DNA of 64,000 bases, taken from positions 81,666,911 to 81,730,910 of the forward strand of contig NC_133653.1 in assembly GCF_009905375.1 (NCBI RefSeq), given 5' to 3'. Source of the DNA: Apium graveolens (taxonomy: Eukaryota; Streptophyta; Magnoliopsida; Apiales; Apiaceae). Below the pieces are notes generated by a model. That model saw only the letters and a program-made list of their open reading frames with translations, had not been told where the DNA came from and did not search any database. Made by a program: the position numbers and the translations under genes. Positions 53,970 to 64,000 of this stretch are shown here, piece after piece. The first letter of the stretch is position 1, and the number at the start of each line of letters is the position of its first letter.

Positions 53970-55220
53970 TAAAAACTCGTAATGTCCATACCTTGTTCAG
54001 AAAGTTGTCTTTGGTATATCTTCTGGCTTGATCTTTAGTTGATGATATCCTGATCTTAAATCAATTATGGAGAAATACTTGGCTCCCTTCAACTGGTCGA
54101 ACAGATCGTCAATTCTGGGTAACGGATACTTGTTCTTGATTGTCAGCTTGTTGAGCTCCCTACAGTCAATACACAGTCTCATGCTTCCATCTTTCTTCTT
54201 GACAAATAATACCGGGACTCCCTACGGGGATACACTGGGTCTGATTACTCCTTTCTCTAACAGCTCTTGCAATTGATTCGCTAGCTCTTTCATTTCAACA
54301 GGCGCCATTCTGTACGAGGCCTTGGATACTGGTTCTGTTCCAGGTGCTAAGTCGATCGCAAATTCAATTTCTCTATCTGGAGGAAGTCCTGGTAACTCAT
54401 CGGGAAATACGTATGGAAATTAATTCACAACTGGAATATCTTCAAGTTTTGTTGGTTCTTGACTTCTGTCAATCACATATGCCATGAAATGCTCATATCC
54501 TTGTCGTAGTAACTTCTTGGCTTGAATCATCGTTAAAAACTTCTTTACTTGTTTTTGACCCTTGAACGTTATTATCCTTTCGTCAGGCGTCTTCACCATT
54601 ACCTTTTTATTTCGACAATCTATCTGGGCATCGTGCTTAGATAACCAATCCATCCCTAATATAACGTCAAATTCTCCTAACTTAAATGGTATCAAATCTA
54701 CACAAAACTTACTACCAGAAATCTCAATCTCACAATTCCCACAAACTTGATTAACAGATACACGTTCTTGATTTGCTAATTCCACAGTCATTATTTCATT
54801 TAAACACTTAACTGGACAATTTAACTTACTAACAAAATCTTGTGAAATAAACAATCGAGTTGCTCCCGAATCTATTAACACTTTGGCACATAAAGAATTC
54901 GCATTAAGCGTACCTGCCACAACATCCGTATCTTGGATTGCATCCTTTACCGACATGTCAAAAACTTTAGCCCTTGGAGTCTCATTCACTGCTGGGGTAG
55001 ATCCCATAATCCTTAATGCATTACTGACTGGGGCTGATGTCTTGCAATCCCTGGCCATATGTCCTGGCTTTCCACATTTAAAGCACGTAAATCCAATGAC
55101 TGGAACCTTTACTGCTGGATTCCGGATAGGCTGATCCTTACTTGCTGGTTTCTCTTGCTGGCTGATTTCGGCACTCCCTCGAATAGTGCCCTTTCTGGTT
55201 GCATTTGAAACATACCACAT
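53970..55220 (-). pseudogene. pol: Chromovirus copy 1 protease and RT start
   Basis: 55220-54420 includes a CCHC knuckle (CFKCGKPGHMARDC) and the aspartic protease (VLIDSGATRLFISQDFV; VILGMDWLSKHDAQIDC). A TAA at 54420-54422 sits at a Glu codon (GAA in copy 2). The RT start then reads through TAG near 54220, at the Trp codon of a SPWGAP motif that copy 2 keeps, and [19 protein letters not shown] (54182-53997) before a TGA at 53994-53996. Confidence 0.82.
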
Positions 55221-56219
55221 TCAACTTATTACAAACTCCTACATGCTTCTTTCCACATACTTGACAATCTGGAAAAGTTAGTCTCAACTGATTTGACTGA
55301 TTTGTATTAACTGGACGGTTTCTCTGGCCTCCGTCTCCTGCATTCTGTTTCCTGAAATTAAAATTTCTCCCTGGCTGAAACTTGCCCTTCTTAAATTTTG
55401 AAACTTCCCTGGTTGTGACTGACCCTCACTTCCCTCAACTTTCCTTTTCTTGCTTTCTTTCTACATCTAGAACATCTCACTCTCTGTCTCTGCGATCATA
55501 GCCTTTTGTACTACTCCTGCATAGGTATCCAATTCAAAAATGGCTACCTTCCCTCTGATCCAGGGTTTCAAACCTTGCTGGAATCTTTTAGCCTTCTTCC
55601 TGTCAGTATCCACATACGACGGTACATACCTTGACAATTCCTCAAATTTACCCTCATAATCTGTTACCGACATGTTCCCTTGCTTTAATTCTAAAAACTT
55701 CAGCTCTATTTGATCCTGAACAAACTGAGGAAAATACTTTTCTAAAAACAATTCCTTAAACCTTTCCCAAGTAATAACATCTGTACCTTCCAATGTCTTC
55801 ACCATCTCCCACCAATAGGTGGCTTCATTCTTCAGATAGTAACTTGCAAACTCAACCTTCTGTTCCTCCTTTACTTTCACTAAGGCAAATGCCTTCTCTA
55901 TTTCCTTTAACCACACATTTGCTTCAATTGGCTCTAAGGAACCCTTGAATTCTGGTGGGTTTACTGCCTGAAAAGTTTTGAAAGTTACCTGGGGATTGGT
56001 TTGCCTTTGTTGTTGTTGTGCCAGGTGAATTGTTTTTTGGGCCAAGATTTGAAGAATCTGGGCTACTGTTGGGTCTATGGGTCCTGGGTTCACATTTGGG
56101 TTTGTATCATCTTGGTTGTTATTGTTGTTGGTTTCTTCATTCTGGGTGTTGGTGCGGGTATTTCTTCTGGGAGGCATTTTCTGTAAAGAATCAAACAACT
56201 TATTCAGCTTTTGAATCAA
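55171..56219 (-). pseudogene. gag: Chromovirus copy 1 gag
   Basis: The natural start is probably the ATG at 56177 (MPPRRNTRTN), 14 codons inside the longest frame. An Asn/Gln-rich N-terminus precedes the capsid domain (PPEFKGSLEPIEANVWLKEI; YWWEMVKTLEG; FLEKYFPQFVQDQIELKFLE; YVPSYVDTDRKKAKRF). A TAG stop at 55467 is followed, in another frame, by CQVCGKKHVGVCNK and the knuckle CFKCNQKGHYSREC (55212-55171); the next knuckle lies in a third frame. So gag is broken by one stop and at least one frameshift. Confidence 0.85.
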
Positions 56220-56603
56220 ATCTTTGTATAAAAGAAAAGTTTTATAAAACAGAGGTATCTCTTTTTGAAAACAGTTGTAACTAAGTAAATTGCATGCTTC
56301 TTTACAGAATATAAACAGTCATGGAAAACAGGGTACATGGTATCACAGGGGTATAACTGGTGCAATAAGGTAAATGACAGTGCTGGAAAGGAAAAAGGTA
56401 CTGATATATATAGATCAAAAGTTTTAGGTAGTACAAGCGTAAAGACGCTTCGGAAGTAAAAGCAAAAGGGTACAACAACCTACTCACTAGTCAGCATAGC
56501 TAGTCTATAAAGACAACTCAAAACTCTACTGATACACACTACACACTACTGTACATACTACATAACCATAACAACACTGCATCTCCATCTCTAAATCTCT
56601 GGC
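56220..56603 (-). other. Spacer between the leader ORF and gag
   Basis: No frame or recognisable motif; untranslated RNA of the element. Confidence 0.4.
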
Positions 56604-57116
56604 TCATGGCAAATCTGGACCTCCAATCTCCTCAAGCTCCTCCAGAACCCACTTAGCCCACTCCACTAAGATATCAGGAGTGATGTCCTCATGTGTAGCC
56701 TCAGCAATCCTCACAGCAGCTGCTCTACGAAACGCCTGGAGCCTCTCCCTAAGTCGCCTCTCACCACTCCCCATCTCTCTGGTACGCATGATATGCAATA
56801 ACTCCTGGATCTGACACTGTAGGAATCGCTGCTCCATAAGGCAAGCCTTAAACTGATGATATGGGACAGGATAGGAAGAGAACTGGAAAGGTACTCCTGT
56901 GATTGAATGACTAGTAAAGCCTGAATCAGCAGGTGGGGGTCCTCTGACAGGTGGCCTCATGCCTGGAGGTGGAATAGCCTGCAATGATACGGGCTGCAAC
57001 ACAGGTGGAGGTAGTATAGCCAACACTGGTGGAACAACAGGACGTGGATCCGAAGACGGCACTCCAACTGAAGGCTCTGAGTGATCAACTGATACGGGAA
57101 TAAAAGAGTCGGCCAT
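56604..57116 (-). CDS. Leader ORF of the chromovirus, unknown function
   Basis: An intact 170-codon frame between primer site and gag, starting MADSFIPVSVDHSEPS. Residues 8-65 are Pro-rich (PVVPPVLAILPPPVLQPV); residues 95-165 look helical with LRERLQAFRRAAAVRIAEAT and end in VEWAKWVLEELEEIGG. No zinc finger, signal peptide or catalytic motif, and no family recognised. It is open while gag and pol in the same copy contain many stops. A leader ORF is not part of the standard chromovirus plan. Copy 2's equivalent lies beyond the window. It could be a captured sequence, an extra gag-like domain or chance; its length makes chance less likely. Confidence 0.55.
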   Translation of the reverse strand: MADSFIPVSVDHSEPSVGVPSSDPRPVVPPVLAILPPPVLQPVSLQAIPPPGMRPPVRGPPPADSGFTSHSITGVPFQFSSYPVPYHQFKACLMEQRFLQCQIQELLHIMRTREMGSGERRLRERLQAFRRAAAVRIAEATHEDITPDILVEWAKWVLEELEEIGGPDLP

Positions 57117-57298
57117 CGCTGCTATCTGAAATCATATCGCAATATCAGAATCTCGAACCATAACGTGAATTACACTAATACCTGATATACCGAAGCACTC
57201 AACCTCTCGACGTTCTATCTTTCTATTCCTTACTTCTAATCCTAACCCTCTACCCATTCCCGTCAACCTAGGCTTGTGTCAGTCACTTATAACCTATA
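57117..57298 (-). other. Untranslated leader of chromovirus copy 1
   Basis: Between primer site and leader ORF; no distinctive signal seen. Confidence 0.4.
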
Positions 57299-57310
57299 GC
57301 TCCGATACCA
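57299..57310 (-). other. Primer binding site, initiator tRNA-Met-like
   Basis: Minus strand TGGTATCGGAGC, one base different from the canonical TGGTATCAGAGC, four bases after the LTR end CACCACA. Confidence 0.8.
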
Positions 57311-57314
57311 AACC

Positions 57315-60300
57315 TGTGGTGCCATCCAAACCCGGGTCAGAAGTTTGGGGTCCACACATACACACACACCTTATTTATAACCTGCTTATAACAATAATAA
57401 AGATAACAATAATATGCAGTGACCCTGTTTACCAACTACCACGAATCACAACAGGTTAAAGTATGCACACAAGCCACACATCTATTTATATTACATACCA
57501 TTAAAATCCCAATCATTCAAGCTCAAACTGAGTATTAAACTTTATTACAAACTTTTACAGACTTAAATTATTCCAAAAGAAGCCCACTAGCTCAGCTTTC
57601 TCAACCTGAACCCCTAGCTCTCGCGCTAGACTGGGGATCCTCGTTACCAACTGGTTCATTTTTAACTGGAAAGAATATTAACAACATCGCACAAATGAGC
57701 TAACTAGCTCAGCAAGTCACAATGACAAAACTGAGAATAATGATCATCAATAGAACATGATTATGATATCAAGTGAGCAATGGATTATGATTTAGAATTG
57801 GATATTATACTTTTAATTTAAAAACAAAGGTTAGGCTGCTGATCAGTCATGCACTAACCCCGAGCAAGGCACACAGCATTGCTCTAACTACTGGATCCAA
57901 GGCACACATTGGCCTAACTTGACCATTATATGGTCTGACCACGAATCTGGTCCACAATTTTATAAAAACAATCCAATTCTAACATAATAACAGAATAAGC
58001 AATAATAAACAATAACCAGAATCATTAACAACAATGAGTGTTTAACAATGAAAAGGTTTCAATCCTTGTAAGGATCAATAAGGTAATTTCAAAGCTTGGA
58101 TGCTGGGTAATGAAAGAATTGGATAACAAAGGAATCAATGTTTCAGGGTTTCAAGGATTAGGTCTTTCAAAGCATAAGATATCATGGATTGAGTATATAA
58201 GTAATTCAATTCAGCGTTTGGTATTTAGTTTGTATGAATTTGTGGAGTAGTATCGTAGATTCGTGGTTCGTGTTTGGGTATTCAACAATCAATGGTCTAG
58301 AAAGAATCAGGTTACGGCTCAAGATCAATAACTAGAATCAGGGTTTAGGTTTCTGTGCTTCAAAGCACTTGCAATATCACAGGATTATCAAGCACTACAA
58401 TATTTCAAGAAAGTTCAGAACACTTGCCTGGTACTAGCTTACTATTCTGCACTCGCTTCCAATCACAATCGTCTTACTCCTCAACTACCTGTTTCCCTTT
58501 CCTACGCCTTGCCTCTTCTGCTCACATATCATAAACATCTATCAATAATCGACTCATAGAGTTCTATTCAACACATACTTCTATCTACCCTTCGTTTTAC
58601 CCAAATCCGATTAACGGATTGAAAGTTATGTAATAATCAAGTAAACACCGAATATATAGACTGATAGTCAATCAACAAGTCACATATAGCACATAATACA
58701 TCACGTAATAAATGATATATTATTTATAAAGAAGTCTCGGGTCATAAATAGGTTTTTGGGTATTTAAAATGATTTTTAAAATATTTTTCAGAATTAAAAC
58801 GAGTCGTTGGATCAAATTTCGGGTTAATAAACAGGGTTCGGTTGGCCAATTCTGGCTTCGAAACAATTTTATACTAATTATCGAGCCTTGGAAATAATTT
58901 AGAATAATATTTTAAAGCTCGAAACTATTTTTCGGAATTTTTAAATCATTTTTAAGTAATTATATCTAATTAAATAATTAATTAAAATCAATTAATACTT
59001 AATTAAATCAATTAATTAATTAATTTCCAAATTAATTGACCAATTAATCGATTAAAAATTAACTGAAATTAATTAACTAATTAATTCAGATTTATTTCTG
59101 AATTAAAAATAATTTTCGGAATGAAAATACTAATTTTTAGAATTTTCAGAAATTAAAAACGAATTTTTATAATAAAAATAAATAGGAAATATGATTTTGA
59201 AACATTTTTAAAACAAGAATCCAATTTTTGCAAAGTCTGGAAACCTGGGGGACCAAACTTCATCGTTTTCAAAAGTACAGGGACCAAACTGCAATTTTGC
59301 AGCTCCAGTCGCCGGAAAAGTCAGGGGTGGTCGGAGAACTCACCTCCGGCATCCTCCCACCACCATCACCTCCAGAATTAAACTACACAACACCAGGAAC
59401 CTATATCTGCAATCAAAATTCATCAATAACCCCAGACTTGGCCGGAATTTGATCAAGAAACTCGCCGGTTTCCAGCGGGTTCGACGTAAACTTCAAAACA
59501 CAACTCCCTTCTCTACAGACCTCGTTGATTCATGAAACTTGTACGACTAGATTGCAAATTTCACAGAGAATACAATACACTATACCACAACATCAATCTA
59601 TTTCAGAATAATAAACCCCCAAATTTCAATTAAGAACATTCATACGGGTTATAAACCCTAATTTTAAAATTCGAAAATCAAACTCAAATTTGAACATGTT
59701 ATTGAACTCCAAATCAGACGTATAATATATCAAAATCATCAGGAAAACAAGCTCTACAACATTCCATCATCAAATCATATAAACTATCATCTGAACAAAA
59801 ATTCATATTTTTAATAAATTTAATTCAAAAATAAATAAATTTCCTGAAAATAAACCTTTGATTCTGCAGTGAAACAAAGCTCAGAATCTGATAGAATAAT
59901 TCAAATCCTTCGTTTTGGTTACTCAAGCTTTGAAAACAGAGATCGGTAACGCCTTCGTTTTGCTGTTTGATTCTTAGAACAGTTTATGTAATTAGGGTTT
60001 TTCTCTGAAAATTATAGAATTAACTATCTGCAAATGATTTTGATACGAAATAAAATACGGAAAAAGGCTATTTATAATTACATAAAATTAGTATCCCGTT
60101 GGATCATTCCGGTTATAAAACGGTACGTTTATTTATAAAAACTGATCCAAAGGGTATCGGTTTTCGGGATAATTATCCAAATCAGTACAATTTGTACTTC
60201 GGTCTTGGTCTCAGCGCCTGGTTACACGTACTATGAAGTGATAATTGGGATAGTTTAATAAAAAGCTCCCGTGTATCGAAAATACGGGTTTTATTGATTT

Positions 60301-60755
60301 ACCGAAACGAATATTGTATCGAAAATGTTACGCCGGGACCCGCGCAGAACAAACCGTACGCCGGATCGAAAAAGTCGAAACATGCGATATACTCGGAATA
60401 TTACAATTGGGTTAGGAAGGAGTTCTCGGAAGAGTTTCGGGTTCCAAAAACGTAACAACGGATGATGTCGATTGGTTCCCGTTTTTATAAAATAGATTTT
60501 AAATACTCGGAATTTTTTTTTATAAATTTCGTATGATTTTTATAAATCCATAAATCAACATAAAAATAATTAGGAAGATATGACAATTATCTATGTTTTA
60601 TTTTGGACATATAAAAATTAAAATACTCAATTAATATTATTTTTGAATATCCAAGTACAGATAACATTTAACAATTAACTCACAGAATAGATACTGAACA
60701 CACATAATAATTATTTAATAGCAAAATAATTACACGATATATCCCGGATATTACA
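57315..60755 (-). repeat. Chromovirus LTR 2, shared by copies 1 and 2
   Basis: 3441 bp. It is the 5' LTR of copy 1 and the 3' LTR of copy 2, because both neighbouring internal regions are on the minus strand and abut it with primer site (left) and polypurine tract (right). Confidence 0.93.
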
Positions 60756-60769
60756 TCCTTCCCCTCTTA
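60756..60769 (-). other. Polypurine tract, chromovirus copy 2
   Basis: Minus strand TAAGAGGGGAAGGA; one purine differs from copy 1. Confidence 0.9.
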
Positions 60770-60793
60770 AAAGGATTCTGTCCTCAGAATCTC

Positions 60794-60988
60794 CTAAGAA
60801 AACAAATGAGGGTACTTTTCTCTCATATCACTTTCTAACTCCCCGGTTGACTCTTCAACCTTTGGGTTTCTCCACAATACTCTTACTAACTTTACCACTT
60901 TATTTCTCAATACTTTCTCTCTCTCCTCTAGAATCTCTATCGGACTCTCTACATATGACAAATCTGCCTGAAGCTCTATTGGCTCATA
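60794..60988 (-). CDS. pol: Chromodomain of copy 2, separated by the same stop
   Basis: Same 64-codon frame as at 51555-51749, after a TAA at 60989-60991. The stop is identical to copy 1, so it predates the duplication or was spread by gene conversion. Confidence 0.82.
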   Translation of the reverse strand, partial: YEPIELQADLSYVESPIEILEEREKVLRNKVVKLVRVLWRNPKVEESTGELESDMREKYPHLFS

Positions 60989-63421
60989 TTATATTACATG
61001 CATGGAGTCTGGATTATATTTCTTGAGCATCGATACGTGAAAAACATTGTGAATGTGCTCCATGTGCGGTGGTAACGCCAACTCATAAGCTACTTTGCCA
61101 ACACGCTTTAAAATCTCAAAAGGTCCGACATATCTTTGGCTTAACTTCCCTTTCTTTCCAAACCTCGTTAGTCCTTTCCATGGTGATACTTTCAATAATA
61201 CTAAGCTTCCTTCTTCAATTTCCATGTCTTTCCTTGACTGATCTGCATATTTCCTCTGACGATCTTGTGCGGCTATCAATCTATTCTGGATAATTTCAAC
61301 AATTTCCTTTGTCTGTTGTACCAGTTCAGGTCCAAGTATCTTGCGTTCTCCTACTTCGTCCCAATATATTGGCGTTCTACATTTGCGTCCATAAAGGGCT
61401 TCATAGGGTGGCATCCCAATGCTGGCGTGATAACTGTTGTTATAAGCAAACTCTACCAGGGGTAAATGTTCGTCCCAACTTCCTTTGAAATCAATAACAC
61501 AAACACGTAACATGTCCTCGATTGTCTGGATCGTTCTTTCACTTTGGCCATCTGTCTGGGGGTGATAGGCCGTACTCATATTCAGTCTTGTTCCCAAACA
61601 TTCTTGAAAACTCTTCCAAAATCTTGAATTAAACCTTGGATCTCGATCAGATACAATAGACACAGGAACTCCATGACGAACTACAATTTCCTTCAGGTAC
61701 ATATGGACCAACTTGTCGAGCGAAAATCTTTCATTTATAGGCAGAAAATGAGCTGACTTGGTAAGTCTATCCACTATAACTCAAATGGCATCATGATTAG
61801 CCCTTGTCCTTGGTAATCCAACTATGAAATCCATGGAAATATGTTCCCATTTCCACTCTGGAATCTCCAATGGCTGTAACAATCCACTTGGTCTCTGATG
61901 CTCTGCTTTAACTCCCTGACAGGTAAAACATTTGCTAATCCATTCCGCAATTTCCCTCTTCATGTCTGGCCACCAATAATTCTTCTTTAAATCTCTGTAT
62001 ATTTTGGTACTCCCTGGATGGATGGAATACCTTGAATTATGTGCCTCCTGTAAAATTTCATTTTTCAGCTCCGTCACTGGTGGAATCCAAATTCTAGATG
62101 AAAACCTCAGAATACCTTGATCATCCTTTTGTGTGCATAACTCTTCACCTACCGAATGATTTATATCTTGATCCATTACATCTTCCTGACATTTCTTTAT
62201 TTTCTCAAATAATTCTGGTTGGAAAGTCATACTGTATACTTTCGTTTCCTCAGGCTTGCAAACTTTAATCTCCAATTCCAATTTCTGAAATTCCTTATAT
62301 ATGTCTTCAGGTACTGATAACACATTCAACCTTTCCTTCCGACTCAATGCGTCTGCTACCACATTCGCTTTACCGGGATGATAATTAATCGAGCAATCAT
62401 AGTCTTTGATCAACTCTAACCATCTCCTTTGTCTCATATTAAGTTCCTTCTGTGTGAATATGTACTTTAAGCTTTTATGATCCGTGAAAATCTCGCACTT
62501 TTCTCCATACAAATAATGTCTCCAAGTCTTCAAAGCGAAAACTATGGCTGCTAGCTCCAAATCAAGAGTAGGATACTTCTGTTCATGTGGTTTCAATTGC
62601 CTTGACGCATACGCAATCACCTTTTCGTGCTGCATTAGAACACATCCTAATCCTTTGTGAGAAGCATCACTATAAATTATGAAATTCCCTTGATCATCTG
62701 GAAGTGACAAAACAGGTGTCGTGATCAATCGTCGCTTCAACTCCTGAAAACTTTCCTCGCATTTGTCGTTCCATATAAACTTCTCATTCTTTCGTGTAAG
62801 CTTTTTTAATGGTGTGGCAATCCTCGAGAAATTTTGAACAAATCGACGATAATATCCCGCCAATCCTAAGAAACTTCTTACCTCGGTGGGTGTTTTCGGT
62901 CTCTCCCAATTCGTAATTGCCTCTATTTTTGCCGGGTCCACTTTGATCCCTTCATTACTAACTATGTGCCCTAAGAACTGAACTTCCTGTAGCCAAAACT
63001 CACACTTCGAGAATTTAGCATATAACTTCTTTTTCCTTAAAATCTCCAAAGCCATTCTCACATAATCCGCATGATCCTCTTCCGTCTTTGAATAGATTAA
63101 AATATCGTCTATAAACACAATAACAAACTTATCCAAATACTCCTTGAAAATTCTGTTCATCAGGTCCATAAACGCTGTCGGGGCATTGGTCAACCCAAAA
63201 GACATCACTAAAAACTCGTAATGTCCATACCTTGTTCTGAAAGCTGTCTTTGGTATATCTTCTGGCTTGATCTTTAGTTGATGATATCCTGATCTTAAAT
63301 CAATTATGGAGAAATACTTGGCTCCCTTCAACTGGTCGAACAGATCGTCAATTCTGGGTAACGGATACTTGTTCTTGATTGTCAGCTTGTTGAGCTCCCT
63401 ATAATCAATACACAGTCTCAT
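60989..63421 (-). pseudogene. pol: Chromovirus copy 2 RT, RNase H and integrase
   Basis: 63421-61781 is one open 546-codon frame: RT from [14 protein letters not shown], catalytic [10 protein letters not shown] at residues ~102-111, RNase H ([12 protein letters not shown] ... [11 protein letters not shown]), HHCC finger ([10 protein letters not shown] ... [11 protein letters not shown]) and [13 protein letters not shown] at 61781-61783 is the same Trp-position stop as in copy 1. It then continues from [10 protein letters not shown] to 60989 with [10 protein letters not shown] and DGQSERTIQ. Apart from the shared stops this copy is better preserved than copy 1 over RT. Confidence 0.88.
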
Positions 63422-64000
63422 GCTTCCATCTTTCTTCTTGACAAATAATACCGGGGCTCCCCACGGGGATACACTGGGTCTGATTACTCCTTTCTCTCAG
63501 AACTCGTACAATTATTTCGCTAGCTCTTTCATCTCAACAGACGCCATTCTGTACGGGGCCTTGGATACTGGTTCTGTTCCAGGTGCTAAGTCGATGACAA
63601 ATTCAATTTCTCTATCTGGAGGAAGTCCTGGTAACTCGTCGGGAAATACGTCTGGAAATTCATTCACAACTGGAATATCTTCAAGTTTTGTTGGTTCTTG
63701 ACTTCTGTCAGTCACATATGCCATGAAATGCTCACATCCTTGTCGTAGTAACTTCTTGGCTTGAATCATCGTTAAAAACTTCTTTACTTGTTTTTGACCC
63801 TTGAACGTTATTATCCTTTCGTCAGGCGTCTTCACCATTACCTTCTTATTTCGACAATCTATCTGGGCATCGTGCTTAGATAACCAATCCATCCCTAATA
63901 TAACGTCAAATTCTCCTAACTTAAATGGTATCAAATCTACACAAAACTTACTACCAGAAATCTCAATCTCATAATTCCCACAAACTTGATTAACATATAC
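63422..64000 (-). pseudogene. pol: Chromovirus copy 2 protease and RT start, partial
   Basis: 63934-63512 carries the second half of the protease (VILGMDWLSKHDAQIDC), [18 protein letters not shown] and the PYRMASVEMKELAK segment that leads into RT, then a stop near 63512. 63511-63422 keeps [20 protein letters not shown] in the RT frame. The DSGA part of the protease is outside the window. Confidence 0.82.

Larger units (their letters stand above)
48041..60755 (-). mobile_element. Ty3/gypsy chromovirus, copy 1 (LTR-internal-LTR)
   Basis: Minus-strand element of 12.7 kb: 3' LTR 48041-51516, polypurine tract, integrase with chromodomain, RT/RNase H, protease, gag, leader ORF, primer site, 5' LTR 57315-60755. 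The chromodomain and RT text place it in the chromoviruses, probably Tekay/Del-like. The right-hand LTR is shared with a second internal region, so the true element ends are those of a tandem. Several stops make it non-functional. Confidence 0.92.
57315..64000 (-). mobile_element. Chromovirus, copy 2 of the tandem (runs off the window)
   Basis: Begins with the shared LTR 57315-60755, then the internal region from 60756 onward. Integrase, RT and protease are near-identical to copy 1. Gag, leader, primer site and the outer LTR lie beyond 64000. Confidence 0.9.

Overview
The window is nuclear DNA of a flowering plant, probably a eudicot, from a repeat-rich heterochromatic or intergenic region. 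Evidence: every coding trace recognised belongs to plant-type transposable elements (Ty1/copia, three Ty3/gypsy lineages, CACTA DNA transposons), and the priming sites match plant tRNA ends. I recognise no host gene, rRNA, tRNA gene or CRISPR array. The species cannot be named from the sequence alone.

Layout. 1-2895: right part of a CACTA element. 3527-7832: plus-strand copia element cut at its RT/RNase H border by a second CACTA element starting at 7833, which carries minus-strand TNP2-like and Transposase_24-like remnants (10343-12432). 14650-15590: a ~170-bp tandem array. 15600-15900 and 32296-32556: two halves of one stretch ending in a CACTA-like terminus, split by a solo gypsy LTR (15901-32295, TSD GGTCC). 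That LTR is itself split by a complete Tat-lineage gypsy element (17543-30675, 719-bp LTRs, TSD TATAC). 32557-34760: decayed minus-strand copia. 36060-36880 and 47640-48040: a second fragment of the same solo-LTR family, split by a minus-strand Athila-type element (36881-47639). 48041-64000: a minus-strand chromovirus in tandem form, LTR-internal-LTR-internal, running off the right edge.

Functionally this is a nested set of retroelements, nearly all inactivated by stops and frameshifts, many at Trp, Gln or Glu codons. The Tat element is best preserved (1026-codon RT-RNase H-aRNase H-integrase frame). Its 3' region carries an antisense gene of three coding exons whose reading frame stays coherent across two introns with consensus GT-AG borders, with G-box, CCAAT and TATA-like motifs upstream. 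It is interrupted by only one stop.

Most notable: the antisense spliced gene in the Tat element; a 170-codon ORF of unknown function in the chromovirus leader; the tandem chromovirus whose two copies share the same two inactivating stops, one of which leaves the chromodomain as a separate frame; and a 120-bp near-perfect palindrome in one chromovirus LTR that has lost one arm in the other.
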